Origin: Hoeflea_A sp965228785
GTDB lineage: Bacteria > Pseudomonadota > Alphaproteobacteria > Rhizobiales > Rhizobiaceae
Direction of reading: 5' to 3'
NCBI GenBank assembly: GCA_965228785.1
Contig: CBDDIF010000002.1
Location: forward strand, 3,596,001-3,660,000
Length of the DNA stretch: 64,000 nt
The translations under genes and the position numbers were made by a program. A model generated the notes under the pieces. That model was not told the origin of the DNA. It searched no databases and worked only from the letters and a program-made list of their open reading frames with translations. Position 1 is the first letter of the stretch; the number at the start of each line of letters is the position of its first letter. Shown piece after piece: positions 42,278 to 50,999 of this stretch.

Positions 42278-43038
42278 ATGCGCTGCGGAAAATCGGCGTC
42301 CCGATCGTCGCCATCATCCTGTTCCTGGCGCTTTGGGAATTCATTGTCTGGGTCAACGACTGGCCGAACTACAAGATGGCATCGCCCTCCGACTTGCCGC
42401 CAGCCTATGCAAAATACTGGGAGCTGTTTCTCGTCATGGGATGGCAGACCCTCTGGCGCACCGTCGCGGGATTGGCGATCGCGGTACTGGCCGGAACCTT
42501 TCTCGGCATGCTCATGGGATTTTCGCGCATCGTTCGCGACGGTCTTTACCCGTTGCTTGTCGGTTTCAACGCCATCCCGAAGGCAACCCTCGTGCCCGTT
42601 ATCGCGCTGATCTTCATTGGCCAGCACGACCTCAACACGGTGCTCATGGCTTTCATGATTTCGTTCTTTCCGATCGCCGTTTCGGTGGGGATCGGCCTGT
42701 CCACCCTGGAACCGGAATATCGCGACATCCTCCGCTCGCTGGGCGCATCGCGCTTCACGATCTTTACCAAGATCGCCTTGCCGAAAACCCTGCCGGAGTT
42801 TTTCGGGGCGCTGAAGGTCGCGGTCACTCTCGCCTTTATCGGCACCAACCTCGTCGAAATCGTTTCGCCACACGGCAGAGGGCTCGGAGCGCTGTTCAAA
42901 TCGGGCGAGACCAACGGAGACTATCCGTTGATGTTCGCGGTGCTGATCGCCCTCGCCTTTCTGGGCATCGTGCTCTATTACGCCGTCGTCTTTCTGGAGC
43001 GCATTTTCGCCGGCTGGGCAGAACGGGTCGAGACTTAG
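42274..43038 (+). CDS. NitT/TauT-family ABC transporter permease
   Basis: A 254-residue permease with five to six membrane helices and the group coupling loop RSLGASRFTIFTKIALPKTLPEFF. It completes the ABC importer with the two preceding genes. No catabolic enzyme is encoded in the same operon, so the substrate is unknown. Confidence 0.9.
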   Translation: MNALRKIGVPIVAIILFLALWEFIVWVNDWPNYKMASPSDLPPAYAKYWELFLVMGWQTLWRTVAGLAIAVLAGTFLGMLMGFSRIVRDGLYPLLVGFNAIPKATLVPVIALIFIGQHDLNTVLMAFMISFFPIAVSVGIGLSTLEPEYRDILRSLGASRFTIFTKIALPKTLPEFFGALKVAVTLAFIGTNLVEIVSPHGRGLGALFKSGETNGDYPLMFAVLIALAFLGIVLYYAVVFLERIFAGWAERVET

Positions 43039-43073
43039 CGAAATCGACGCCACGCGTGGCGAACATCCAAAGG

Positions 43074-43670
43074 CTACCGTTCCTCGACAAGCTCCAGGAT
43101 AAGCTGGTGGATGTTGCCGCCGGACGCCATTTCGGCCTGCTCGAAACTGCTGTTGCGGGCCTTGTAGCGCGCGAAGGCGGCCTTGAGGGGCGCTTGGATG
43201 CCGCTGCGAATCTTCTTGCAGTTGGGATCGTTCTTCTGACGAAAGCCGAGAGTTGTGTCGTAAATCTCTTGCGCCATCTCGGCCACATACTGCCCGTGGA
43301 CTTTTTCATGGTCGCGGATGCCGGCGATGAAGACGCGCCAGCGTTCGGCAAGCTTCGGCGGCAGCTTCCCTTTCGGTTTCGGCAGTGTGTAGGTGATCGT
43401 CAGAAAGGGCCGCACCACGGCCAGCACGCAGTCATTTCCGTCGCGCTTGTAGTCGCGGCCCCATTTCAGGTCGAACTCAGTCAAGGCGACAGCGCTTGAC
43501 AGGCCACCGCGCAAGCGCGGGCCACGGGCACCGATCGACTGATAAAGCTCCAGTCCGGTCTTCCCCGAAATCGAATAGGACTTGACGACTTCCTTGGCAC
43601 GGACGTCGGCATGGGCCGGCAGGGCGAGGAGAAGCAGGGCTGAAACGCCGAAGATAAGAGCGCGTGTCAT
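43074..43670 (-). CDS. Exported DUF922-type protein with HExxH motif
   Basis: A 198-residue protein with a signal peptide (1-21, ending PAHA) and a mid-protein HEKVH motif preceded by IAGIRD, as in DUF922 predicted secreted zinc proteases. The conserved start YSISGKTGLELYQSIGARGP is typical of that family. The zinc role is inferred from HExxH; no activity is established. Confidence 0.75.
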   Translation of the reverse strand: MTRALIFGVSALLLLALPAHADVRAKEVVKSYSISGKTGLELYQSIGARGPRLRGGLSSAVALTEFDLKWGRDYKRDGNDCVLAVVRPFLTITYTLPKPKGKLPPKLAERWRVFIAGIRDHEKVHGQYVAEMAQEIYDTTLGFRQKNDPNCKKIRSGIQAPLKAAFARYKARNSSFEQAEMASGGNIHQLILELVEER

Positions 43671-43771
43671 TCGGGGCGATGGTCTCCGGCCGTCATTGAT
43701 CGTCGGTGACGATTACCGGGCGACCGCCGAAAAGTAAATTCACGGCTCAGAACAGCATCTGAGCGACCATG

Positions 43772-43799
43772 TGCGGGGACTTCATCAGGAGCCCCCGCA
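43772..43799. terminator. Weak hairpin downstream of the 43809-44288 gene
   Basis: TGCGGGG (43772-43778) and CCCCGCA (43793-43799) pair around a 14-nt loop, just after the stop of the minus-strand secreted protein gene. There is no T-run, so it could be a processing or rho-linked stop. Confidence 0.3.
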
Positions 43800-43808
43800 A
43801 TGGCGTGA

Positions 43809-44288
43809 TCAGTTGACGCCGACTCGCATGCCTTCAAATGAGGTGCCGAAGCTGCGAACCGGCTGACTGTCTTTAGCCAGCGGATTGTCGCCCTTGGCAA
43901 AGGCGTTGCCGGAGAACTGACCGCTGACGTTCTGGAACCGGCCCTCGGCTTCACCGGAAAAGGTCAGGTCGAAGACAAGCTGCGATGCGCCGTCGGCATC
44001 CGGCTCGAAGGCAGGATCGTTGAAATCGATGATCGTGGCGCGGGCACTGTCAGGGCCCGTCATCTTCCAGGCGCCGAGGCCGGATGTGTATCCGCGAACC
44101 TGCTGACCCTGGCTGACAAGGCTGGCCGTACCGCCCGGTTTGAGCGCCAGGACCCGCTGGCTATCGTTGGTCTGCACCAGCAGATAGGTCCCGTCGACCG
44201 ACGTGCTGTCGTTCGTTGCGGCCATGGCGACCGGAGCGGCAGCCAGCGCCGTTGCCAATACAGCGGCGGGGATCAGGGATTTCATCAT
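43809..44288 (-). CDS. Exported protein of unknown function
   Basis: A 159-residue protein with a clear signal peptide (about 1-25, ending VAMAA). The mature part is rich in Gly, Ser and Thr with alternating strands, which suggests a small beta-barrel. ATG at 44288 lies 8 nt after AGGAGG; the longer TTG start is rejected. I recognise no domain. A short hairpin (44316-44333) lies in its leader. Confidence 0.65.
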   Translation of the reverse strand: MMKSLIPAAVLATALAAAPVAMAATNDSTSVDGTYLLVQTNDSQRVLALKPGGTASLVSQGQQVRGYTSGLGAWKMTGPDSARATIIDFNDPAFEPDADGASQLVFDLTFSGEAEGRFQNVSGQFSGNAFAKGDNPLAKDSQPVRSFGTSFEGMRVGVN

Positions 44289-44420
44289 TTGCAAATCCTC
44301 CTAACGGGTTGGTTCCGTCCCCTGTCAGGGACGCTTGATCCGCAGGTGGAGATCAATTGTGGCGGAGGCTAGACACCCGGAACATAGACTTTCGTCTAAA
44401 CGTCAGAGGGTACCCGGTTA

Positions 44421-45932
44421 TCAATACCAGGCGTCCGGCATGCTGTTTTTCTTCTGCGCAATAAAATCCTTGAGCGCTTCGTCGACCGCCGGGTCAATCG
44501 GCGGTTCTTGGTAGTCGTTGAGAAGTGCCTTCCAACGTTCGAAGGCGCGCCGCCCCGTATCCTTCTCACCGCGCTCTGTCCATTGCTCGAAGCTCTCCGA
44601 ATCCGACAGGACGGCGTCGTAGTAGGCGGTCTCATAGTTTCGCATGGTGTGGGCTGAACCGAGGAAGTGACCGGCCGGCTCGACATCGGCATAGGCGTCG
44701 ACGCCGAGAGCATTGTCGTCGGTTTCGACACCGGCGAGCAGCTTGTGATAGGCGCCCAGACGGTCGGCATCGATCACCAGTTTTTCGAAACCGGTGACCA
44801 GCCCGCCCTCCATCCAGCCGGCGGAATGGAGGACGAAATTGGCGCCACCCATAACCGTCGAGTGCATGCTGTCGGCGCTTTCGGCGGCAGCCTGAGCGTC
44901 GGGCAGCTTCGATGCGGTGAGCGAACCGCCGCAACGCAGCGGCACACCGAGACGCCGCGCCAATTGACCGATGATGTAATTGGAAGCGACCGGCTCCGGC
45001 ATACCGAAGGTCGGGGCGCCGCTCTTGAGGCTCATCGAGGACAGAAAATTGCCCATGACGAAAGGCGCACCACGTCGCACCAGCTGACTGAAGGCGCCGC
45101 AGGCCATCGCTTCCGCCAGGGCCTGGGCAATCGATGCGGCAGTGGTCACCGGCCCCATGGCGCCACCCAGGATGAAGGGGGCGACGACGATGCCCTGACC
45201 GGCGCCGCAATAGACCTGGATCGCCTCGGTCACGACCCGGTCGACCAGCAGCGGCGAGTTGGTGTTGACGTTGCCCATGATCACGCAGTTTTCGGCGACG
45301 AATTCTTCGCCGAAGAGGATGCGCGCCATGTCAACGGAATCCTCCGCCCGGACCCTTTCGGTAATCGCCCCAAGGAACGGTTTGTCCGAATTGCGCATGA
45401 CCGCGTAGACCATGTCGAGATGGCGCTTGTTGACCGGGACGTCGACCGGCTCGCAGACCACCAGGCCCATGTGGTGCAGCGACGGCAGCGAGGCGACAAG
45501 GCGCGTCAGCTTATCGAAATCATCGAAACTGCCATAGCGCCGGCCCTTCTCCAGGCAGCGCACGAACGGTGCGCCGTAAATCGGCGCAAACACAGTACTG
45601 CGCTCGCCGATTTGCACGCTTCGGGCCGGGTTGCGCGCATGCTGGATAAAGCTTTTCGGAATGGTGGCGCACAGTTCACGCGCCATGCCGCGCGGCAGCC
45701 GCACCCGCGTGTCGTCGACATCGGCGCCAGCCTCTTTCCAGATGCGCAGAGCTTCCGCATCCTCGCGAAACTCGAGGCCCACTTCCGAGATCAGCCGCTC
45801 GGCCTGTTCCTCGATGCGCACCAGACCTTCTTCGCCGAGATATTCGACGAAGGGAATGCTGCGGGTGATATAGGCCGGCAAGGCCGGCGCTGCGCGCGGT
45901 TCCCGCCTGGCGCGACGCGATGCGGATCTCAT
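44421..45932 (-). CDS. MttB-family methyltransferase (trimethylamine methyltransferase superfamily, non-pyrrolysine)
   Basis: A 503-residue member of COG5598 with a family-type TIM barrel: GNVNTNSPLLVD, the GA-GQG-VVAPFILGGAMGP segment, and HSAGWMEGGL near the C-terminal third. The frame has no internal amber codon, so it belongs to the non-pyrrolysine branch, some of which demethylate quaternary amines such as glycine betaine with a corrinoid protein. No corrinoid protein gene lies in the window. GGAGG precedes ATG at 45932. It is divergent from a LysR gene 98 bp away. Confidence 0.85.
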   Translation of the reverse strand: MRSASRRARREPRAAPALPAYITRSIPFVEYLGEEGLVRIEEQAERLISEVGLEFREDAEALRIWKEAGADVDDTRVRLPRGMARELCATIPKSFIQHARNPARSVQIGERSTVFAPIYGAPFVRCLEKGRRYGSFDDFDKLTRLVASLPSLHHMGLVVCEPVDVPVNKRHLDMVYAVMRNSDKPFLGAITERVRAEDSVDMARILFGEEFVAENCVIMGNVNTNSPLLVDRVVTEAIQVYCGAGQGIVVAPFILGGAMGPVTTAASIAQALAEAMACGAFSQLVRRGAPFVMGNFLSSMSLKSGAPTFGMPEPVASNYIIGQLARRLGVPLRCGGSLTASKLPDAQAAAESADSMHSTVMGGANFVLHSAGWMEGGLVTGFEKLVIDADRLGAYHKLLAGVETDDNALGVDAYADVEPAGHFLGSAHTMRNYETAYYDAVLSDSESFEQWTERGEKDTGRRAFERWKALLNDYQEPPIDPAVDEALKDFIAQKKNSMPDAWY

Positions 45933-46030
45933 GGGCACCACCTCCCGACGGACTGCCTGGTGTGTAGTCTGACAGAAATCCATGGCCCTGTAATGATTGA
46001 AAATACTCAGGCAATGCATAAGATCGTTTT

Positions 46031-46939
46031 ATGCGAAAGCTGCATCAGAGAATCCAGTCACCGGCCGCGCTCTTCGCCTTCGAGGCGGCAGCCCGGCACG
46101 GTTCGTTCACCCGGGCAGCGGAGGAGCTGAACGTTTCCCAACCAGCCGTCAGCCTGTCGGTCAAGAAGCTTGAGGAGGCGCTTGGAACGCCGCTGTTCGA
46201 GCGTGGTCACCGCACCATTGCTCTGACCGGCCCGGGCGAGCGTTTCTATGCGGATGTATCATTCGGATTAATGCACATCCTCAATTCCGCCGAGCAGGTG
46301 GCGAGCCGACCGGCTGAGGCGCACGTCTCGTTCTCCTGCTCGACCGCCTTTGCCCATTACTGGATGCTGCCACGGCTGGCGACCTTTCGGCGCGACAATC
46401 CGGACATCGACATCCGGCTGGAGACCACGGACAAGGATATCGACATCACCGACGGGTCGCTGTCCTTTGCCATCCGGCTCGGCCGTGGCGACTGGCCGGG
46501 CTATGAAAGCCTGCGGCTGGGGCCCGAAAGGATCTATCCGGTGTGCAGCCCGGCCTATCTTGCCGAGCGGAACCTGCCGGTAGACGACGCGGCACTCCCG
46601 CAGCACGCCCTCATCCATCTCGACGAGCCTTTTCGGCCGCGCGCCGGCTGGCGCGAATGGTTCGCGGCCCAAGGGCTGGAATTCACCGACAAGGCCGGCG
46701 GACTGCGCTTCAACGATTACGCCCTGGTCATTCAGGCCGCCATCGCCGGCGAAGGCATCGCCTGCGGCTGGCACCACATCGTCGAAACTCTGGTGCGTCA
46801 TGGCCTGTTGGTGCGGCTTGGCGACAGCCTCTACGACGTCGGCCGCGGCCACTACGCACTGTGGCCGTCACACGTGCCGCTCGGCAGCAAGGCCGAACGG
46901 GTGCTCGACTGGCTGAGGACGCAGGTGAGCGAGGTATAG
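46031..46939 (+). CDS. LysR-family regulator (GcvA-like)
   Basis: A 302-residue LysR protein with GcvA-type N-terminus: LFAFEAAARHGSFTRAAEELNVSQPAVS in the helix-turn-helix. The effector domain has the GcvA-like SCSTAFAHYWMLPRLATF. It is divergent from the MttB-family gene and probably regulates it. Confidence 0.88.
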   Translation: MRKLHQRIQSPAALFAFEAAARHGSFTRAAEELNVSQPAVSLSVKKLEEALGTPLFERGHRTIALTGPGERFYADVSFGLMHILNSAEQVASRPAEAHVSFSCSTAFAHYWMLPRLATFRRDNPDIDIRLETTDKDIDITDGSLSFAIRLGRGDWPGYESLRLGPERIYPVCSPAYLAERNLPVDDAALPQHALIHLDEPFRPRAGWREWFAAQGLEFTDKAGGLRFNDYALVIQAAIAGEGIACGWHHIVETLVRHGLLVRLGDSLYDVGRGHYALWPSHVPLGSKAERVLDWLRTQVSEV

Positions 46940-46993
46940 GATCCCCGGTGCGGCATATCTGTTCCCCACAAGAGAGAAACAGGTATGAACCTG

Positions 46994-47497
46994 CTATGGG
47001 CAAGAAACGTTGAGAATGAGGTTGCTAACGCCATCGCCACGCTCAACGTCGACATGACCCCATGCGCCAGCAAACACTCCGGATCCGCCCGTTATGATGC
47101 GGTCTGATCCGGTCGACGGAAAAAGAAGTTCGGTGGCATCTGCCAGATCTGATTCAGTAATTGCCGGTGTGATTGTGTAGAGGATTGACCCCGTCGGGAA
47201 TTGCAAAACAAGATTGACAACGACGCGTGCGTTCCCTTCCGAGTCGCTGTAGAGGACCGTGGTGTAGCCATCTGTCTGCCCAACAAGCTCGCCGGTTTCG
47301 TCTTGCAGCGTTGCGCGAAAGACGCGGCGGTCGCCGACACTGGGACCTTCCTCGCCAACGTCTATATACTTCATTTCGTGACTGGCATTTGTGGTTACGA
47401 CGGTAAAGGGCTCACAGCTTTCATAGGCTTGAGCGCCGGAGATCCCGGTCAATGTTGCCGCGCAGGCTAAGAAAAGAGAGACCGCTCTAGTCATCAT
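46994..47497 (-). CDS. Exported small beta-barrel protein (allene-oxide-cyclase-like) of unknown function
   Basis: A 167-residue protein with signal peptide (1-24, ending AQA), two cysteines (one near residue 28 after ESCEPF, one three residues from the C-terminus) and a strand-rich body ending TGGSGVFAGAWGHVDV. That ending recalls the allene oxide cyclase / dirigent fold. Function unknown. The assignment is to fold only and is tentative. Confidence 0.55.
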   Translation of the reverse strand: MMTRAVSLFLACAATLTGISGAQAYESCEPFTVVTTNASHEMKYIDVGEEGPSVGDRRVFRATLQDETGELVGQTDGYTTVLYSDSEGNARVVVNLVLQFPTGSILYTITPAITESDLADATELLFPSTGSDRIITGGSGVFAGAWGHVDVERGDGVSNLILNVSCP

Positions 47498-47926
47498 AAC
47501 CCGAATTCCACTCCATAGAGTTCGCTGAGAGTTTGGGTGATCTACCCATTAACGAATAGAAACCAACGCTACTTGCATTCAACGCCGCCATCAAATCACG
47601 TTGATCTTTCAGTTCAATACACAAGGCCTCTGAATGGCCTTTCGCCAAAAACCGATGTCGGCTCAGGGCTCAGAAATGTCGCTCTGTGCCGGTTTGTTTC
47701 ATGACGCGGCATTCCTTGCCCCGTCAGCACCTCACTTGCCGCAACTTCGTGACAATCTCTTCTGGCTTGGGTCGTTTATTCGACATTTCTATCCTTCGTT
47801 TTCCCACCCATAACGGCGGACCACTTCAGTGGGGGGAGGATCAACCCGTTGGTCCCTTCAACAGGTCAAACTTGGCTTTGCCGGCTAATAATGTTCTTCT
47901 ATCGGCGGCATACGGGGGTGTTGTTT
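47498..47926. other. Gene-free stretch with an IS3 remnant
   Basis: These 429 bp hold a 6-bp hairpin (AAGGCC 47623-47628 with GGCCTT 47636-47641), the IS3 orfA remnant, and the leader of the flavin monooxygenase gene with GGGGG 8 nt before its ATG. The remaining bases show nothing I recognise. Confidence 0.6.
47701..47786 (-). pseudogene. Remnant of an IS3-family orfA (transposase N-terminus)
   Basis: From ATG at 47786 the minus strand reads MSNKRPKPEEIVTKLRQV, the typical start of an IS3-group OrfA helix-turn-helix protein. A single lost base then shifts the frame (stop at once), after which the next frame continues EVLTGQGMPRHE. Only about 30 residues remain and no orfB is present. It lies just upstream of a divergent flavin monooxygenase gene. 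Confidence 0.72.
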
Positions 47927-50005
47927 ATGACGATTGGTTCATTCGCATATCCGGACTGGCTGTGGCCGGTGGTGTTATGGAGCGCTGCGATCATCTTCGT
48001 GGCGATGGTCGTGGGCCATGCGCTGCGTCCGAAATATCGCCGGCTCTATGGCGGCGCAGCGATCCTGAAATCCTTGAGAAATGCGATCCTGCCGTCGATC
48101 TGGGTGCAGATCTACATGTGGCTGGCGCTCATCCTGGTGTGGACACCGGTCTGGTGGCTCGCCGTGCTGGTCTCCGGCCTCACGGGCCTGGGGACCCCGA
48201 CGGGCTGGTTCGTCACGGCCTTTGTGCTTTTCTATGCCATTTGGTTCATCCGGGGCGTGACCGGGCACAGCGTCAGCCACGTCTTCGATGCGACGGCTGC
48301 ACGCGATGCGGCACCGGCTGAAAATCCGAAACGCGTGGCCGTCGTCGGCGCCGGAATGGCGGGCCTTGTTGCCGCAAAGGAGCTGAAGGAAGAAGGCCAC
48401 GACGTTGTGGTGTTTGAACGCACCGCCGGGCCGGGTGGCGTCTGGGCGACCAGCAAGCAGAAGGGCGGTGTTGCCTGGGGCTCGACGATGACCTCCACCG
48501 GGGCACTGAACTCAACGCTCTCTGACACGGTCACACAGGTCTATCACCCCGACCACAAGAAATGGCCACATCACTTCAACCGGGAGCAGTTTCACGGCTT
48601 TCTCCAGGACTATGACAGCGAGCACACAGTGTTTGAAGGGTCCCTGCGCTGCGAGACGGAGGTTCTGTCGATGAGCGCACTGGAGGGCGATCGCTGGCGC
48701 CTGTCGGTCCGCGACAATGCGAGCGGCGACCTTTCGGACGAAGACTTTGATGCCGTCACCATCTGCACCGGCCTCAACAAGGAATCCTATACGCCCGAGA
48801 TTGAAGGGCAGGATCGTTTTGCCGGATCGCAGATCCATGTCGAAAACTATCGGCCCGACAATGCGAAAGACTACACCGGCAAGCGTGTCTTGGTGATTGG
48901 CCTTGGCGAAACTTCCTCGGACCTGATCTTGGATCTTGTCGAAGCCGGCGCCGAACATGTTTATGTCTCGCAGCGCGGCGGCACGTTTGTCATCCCGCGC
49001 GATGCGGTCAACCTGCCGCCAGACCATGTCGAAACGCGCCTTGCCCATGACGGGCCGATGTTTCACCGCTTTGCCATGATCCTGATGGGCGCGGCTCCGC
49101 CGACCCTCTTCCCGCTGGTTGCGAGCTACCGCATTCGCCCCACCATCTTCTGGCAGTTCTGGCGCATCCTGGTGCTCAACCACCCAAAGAAGTGGGAACT
49201 GTGGCGTCTTGGCTCGCTGAACTGGACCAAATCGGACAGCGTGTACACAGCCATGCAGACCGGGCGCGCAACGGTTCTACGCGACATTGGCCATTTCGAG
49301 GAAAACGGCGTTGTCTTTGCCAATGGTGCCAAGAAAGACATTGATGCGGTGATCTATGCCAGCGGTTACCGGCCGGGGGCATCGCTGTTGCCGGAGATCA
49401 CGTCCGCGACCGGCAACACGACGGCGCCCGTGCCCAAGTCCGCCCGCGATCTCTACAAGCTGACCATCCCGCCGCATCACCCGAATGTCGCCATTATCGG
49501 CTATGCCCGGGGCCAGATCGGCGCGATCACGGTCAGCTCGGAGATACAGGCCCGATGGTGGGCCCTGCTGGTGTCGGGAAAACGCAGCCTGCCGTCACAT
49601 GACGAGATGGCGAAGTTCACCGCAACCATGCGTCACAATGGCCGGCGCTTTCACCAGCCCAACCGCACCACCGGAACCTTTGCCTATTCCATTGCCCGCA
49701 ATGAAATCGGCTGTGAGCCGGACATGTTCAAGCTGTTCTTCTCAGACCTTCGCGTCTGGCACGCCGTCTTCATCGGCCCCATCTGCTCGGCCCATTTCCG
49801 GTTGAGGGGCCATGGCGCCCGGCCGGAGAAGGCGCGGCAACAATTGCTGATGCCCAACGGCGTTCAGAGCGAAGACTACATCGACACGGTGGATCTTTAT
49901 GCCAATGCGCTGCCGCTTGCGACATTGCTCGTGCCGGCCTACGGATTTTACAGTCAGGTCCTGCCCGGCTTCTTTTTCCAGAACGCCACCCGGTCCTACA
50001 TCTGA
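47927..50005 (+). CDS. Membrane-anchored flavin-containing monooxygenase
   Basis: A 692-residue protein. Residues 10-110 carry three hydrophobic segments. An FMO domain follows with FAD motif GAGMAG (141-146), the FMO fingerprint FAGSQIHVENY, and a second Rossmann motif (VIGLGETSSD) for NADPH. Such enzymes oxidise N- or S-containing soft nucleophiles or ketones. The membrane anchor at the N-terminus is unusual for the family. ATG at 47927 has GGGGGTG upstream. The gene is alone on its strand, so its substrate is unknown; the MttB-family neighbour suggests methylated amines as one possibility. Confidence 0.83.
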   Translation: MTIGSFAYPDWLWPVVLWSAAIIFVAMVVGHALRPKYRRLYGGAAILKSLRNAILPSIWVQIYMWLALILVWTPVWWLAVLVSGLTGLGTPTGWFVTAFVLFYAIWFIRGVTGHSVSHVFDATAARDAAPAENPKRVAVVGAGMAGLVAAKELKEEGHDVVVFERTAGPGGVWATSKQKGGVAWGSTMTSTGALNSTLSDTVTQVYHPDHKKWPHHFNREQFHGFLQDYDSEHTVFEGSLRCETEVLSMSALEGDRWRLSVRDNASGDLSDEDFDAVTICTGLNKESYTPEIEGQDRFAGSQIHVENYRPDNAKDYTGKRVLVIGLGETSSDLILDLVEAGAEHVYVSQRGGTFVIPRDAVNLPPDHVETRLAHDGPMFHRFAMILMGAAPPTLFPLVASYRIRPTIFWQFWRILVLNHPKKWELWRLGSLNWTKSDSVYTAMQTGRATVLRDIGHFEENGVVFANGAKKDIDAVIYASGYRPGASLLPEITSATGNTTAPVPKSARDLYKLTIPPHHPNVAIIGYARGQIGAITVSSEIQARWWALLVSGKRSLPSHDEMAKFTATMRHNGRRFHQPNRTTGTFAYSIARNEIGCEPDMFKLFFSDLRVWHAVFIGPICSAHFRLRGHGARPEKARQQLLMPNGVQSEDYIDTVDLYANALPLATLLVPAYGFYSQVLPGFFFQNATRSYI

Positions 50006-50096
50006 TGCCGGGCGCAGCAGGATCGCTGGTCTAGGCAAGCCGTGACTGCCGAAACGGTGGCGAATGCCGGCTGCCTCACCATGGCGGCTGGTTCAC

Positions 50097-50495
50097 TCAA
50101 GATCGGGCGATTGCGGTTGCCTCTATCGAAAGCAGAAGTCCCATGGGAAGGTCCACTATGGGAGTTGAACGTGATGGCGGTTTGTTCGGAAAGTACTCGC
50201 CGAAAAGTTCGTTCAGAGCCGACCGTTCGTCAGCGTCACCAAGCCACGTGATGACTTTGACGACATCGTCCATCGAGCAACCCGAGCAGCGAAGACAGGT
50301 TTTGAGGTTCTCAAAGGCCTGTCTTGCCTGACTTTCGAAATCTTCGCCTGCTTTGGCTCCGGTTTCCGGAACGATGCCCGCCTGACCCGATACAAACAGG
50401 AAGTCTCCAGCTCGGATGGCGGTAGAATACGCACCATAAGGCGCTGGCATATCGGGATGCTCGACAACTATCTTTTCCAAGGTCGTTTTCTCCAA
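50097..50495 (-). CDS. RidA-family protein
   Basis: A 132-residue YjgF/YER057c/RidA protein with the imine-deaminase arginine R109 (PPSRSTPIVDLP) and E125. The family hydrolyses reactive enamine/imine intermediates released by PLP enzymes. It lies convergent to the flavin monooxygenase gene, with no operon partner. Confidence 0.87.
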   Translation of the reverse strand: MEKTTLEKIVVEHPDMPAPYGAYSTAIRAGDFLFVSGQAGIVPETGAKAGEDFESQARQAFENLKTCLRCSGCSMDDVVKVITWLGDADERSALNELFGEYFPNKPPSRSTPIVDLPMGLLLSIEATAIARS

Positions 50496-50606
50496 AGGTG
50501 GTCACCACCTGAGAGTAGGCCCACCAACAAGAAACGATCAAGCTAAACGAAATTGAGTTTTGGAGATTCTGCATTTACGGTCCGTTGCCACAAGCAGGGT
50601 ATAGGC

Positions 50607-50921
50607 GTGAACAACCACGATATTGATGTTGCCAAAGATCTGGACGAGCGAAGCGTTGCGGCTGCAGTAGAAGACACAGGCGCTGAGGCGGGCCTTTGTC
50701 TCAACATGAAAACTTCACTCAAGAAGTACCCCGGTTGCACCCATTGGCATTTCAATCGACCTGGCCAGCGCGGCGTTCTGGAAGTGACCTGGTGGCCGGG
50801 CGATGCTGACATCCGACCTCCTCGTCTGTGGCTATCAGTCCACGGCAATCGACAGTCCGACTGGATATCTGAATTGATGCCCCGCTTAAGGTCACGAATT
50901 GAGAACCAACTTAAGGTCTAG
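50607..50921 (+). CDS. Small hypothetical protein
   Basis: A 104-residue product with a Cys-Trp-rich centre (PGCTHWHFNRPGQRGVLEVTWWPGD) and a final basic helix. GTG at 50607 has AGGG upstream; TTG at 50553 would give 122 residues. I recognise no domain. The composition looks coding and the motif compact, so I regard it as real but unassigned. Confidence 0.6.
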   Translation: MNNHDIDVAKDLDERSVAAAVEDTGAEAGLCLNMKTSLKKYPGCTHWHFNRPGQRGVLEVTWWPGDADIRPPRLWLSVHGNRQSDWISELMPRLRSRIENQLKV

Positions 50922-50999
50922 CGACGGCGCGACCATTGTTTGCATCGATCTGCATAAGCTATCGGCGCGACTGTTTTGCGCAAGCAGTCGAATAAGCCC

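Noticed and set aside
41686..43053. A minus-strand ORF of 455 codons opposite the NitT/TauT-type ATPase and permease.
   Set aside because: It is antisense to clear ABC genes, with arginine/serine-rich composition and no motifs.
44667..46130. A plus-strand ORF of 487 codons opposite the MttB-family gene.
   Set aside because: It is antisense to an intact enzyme gene; no start with a ribosome-binding site and no recognisable domain.
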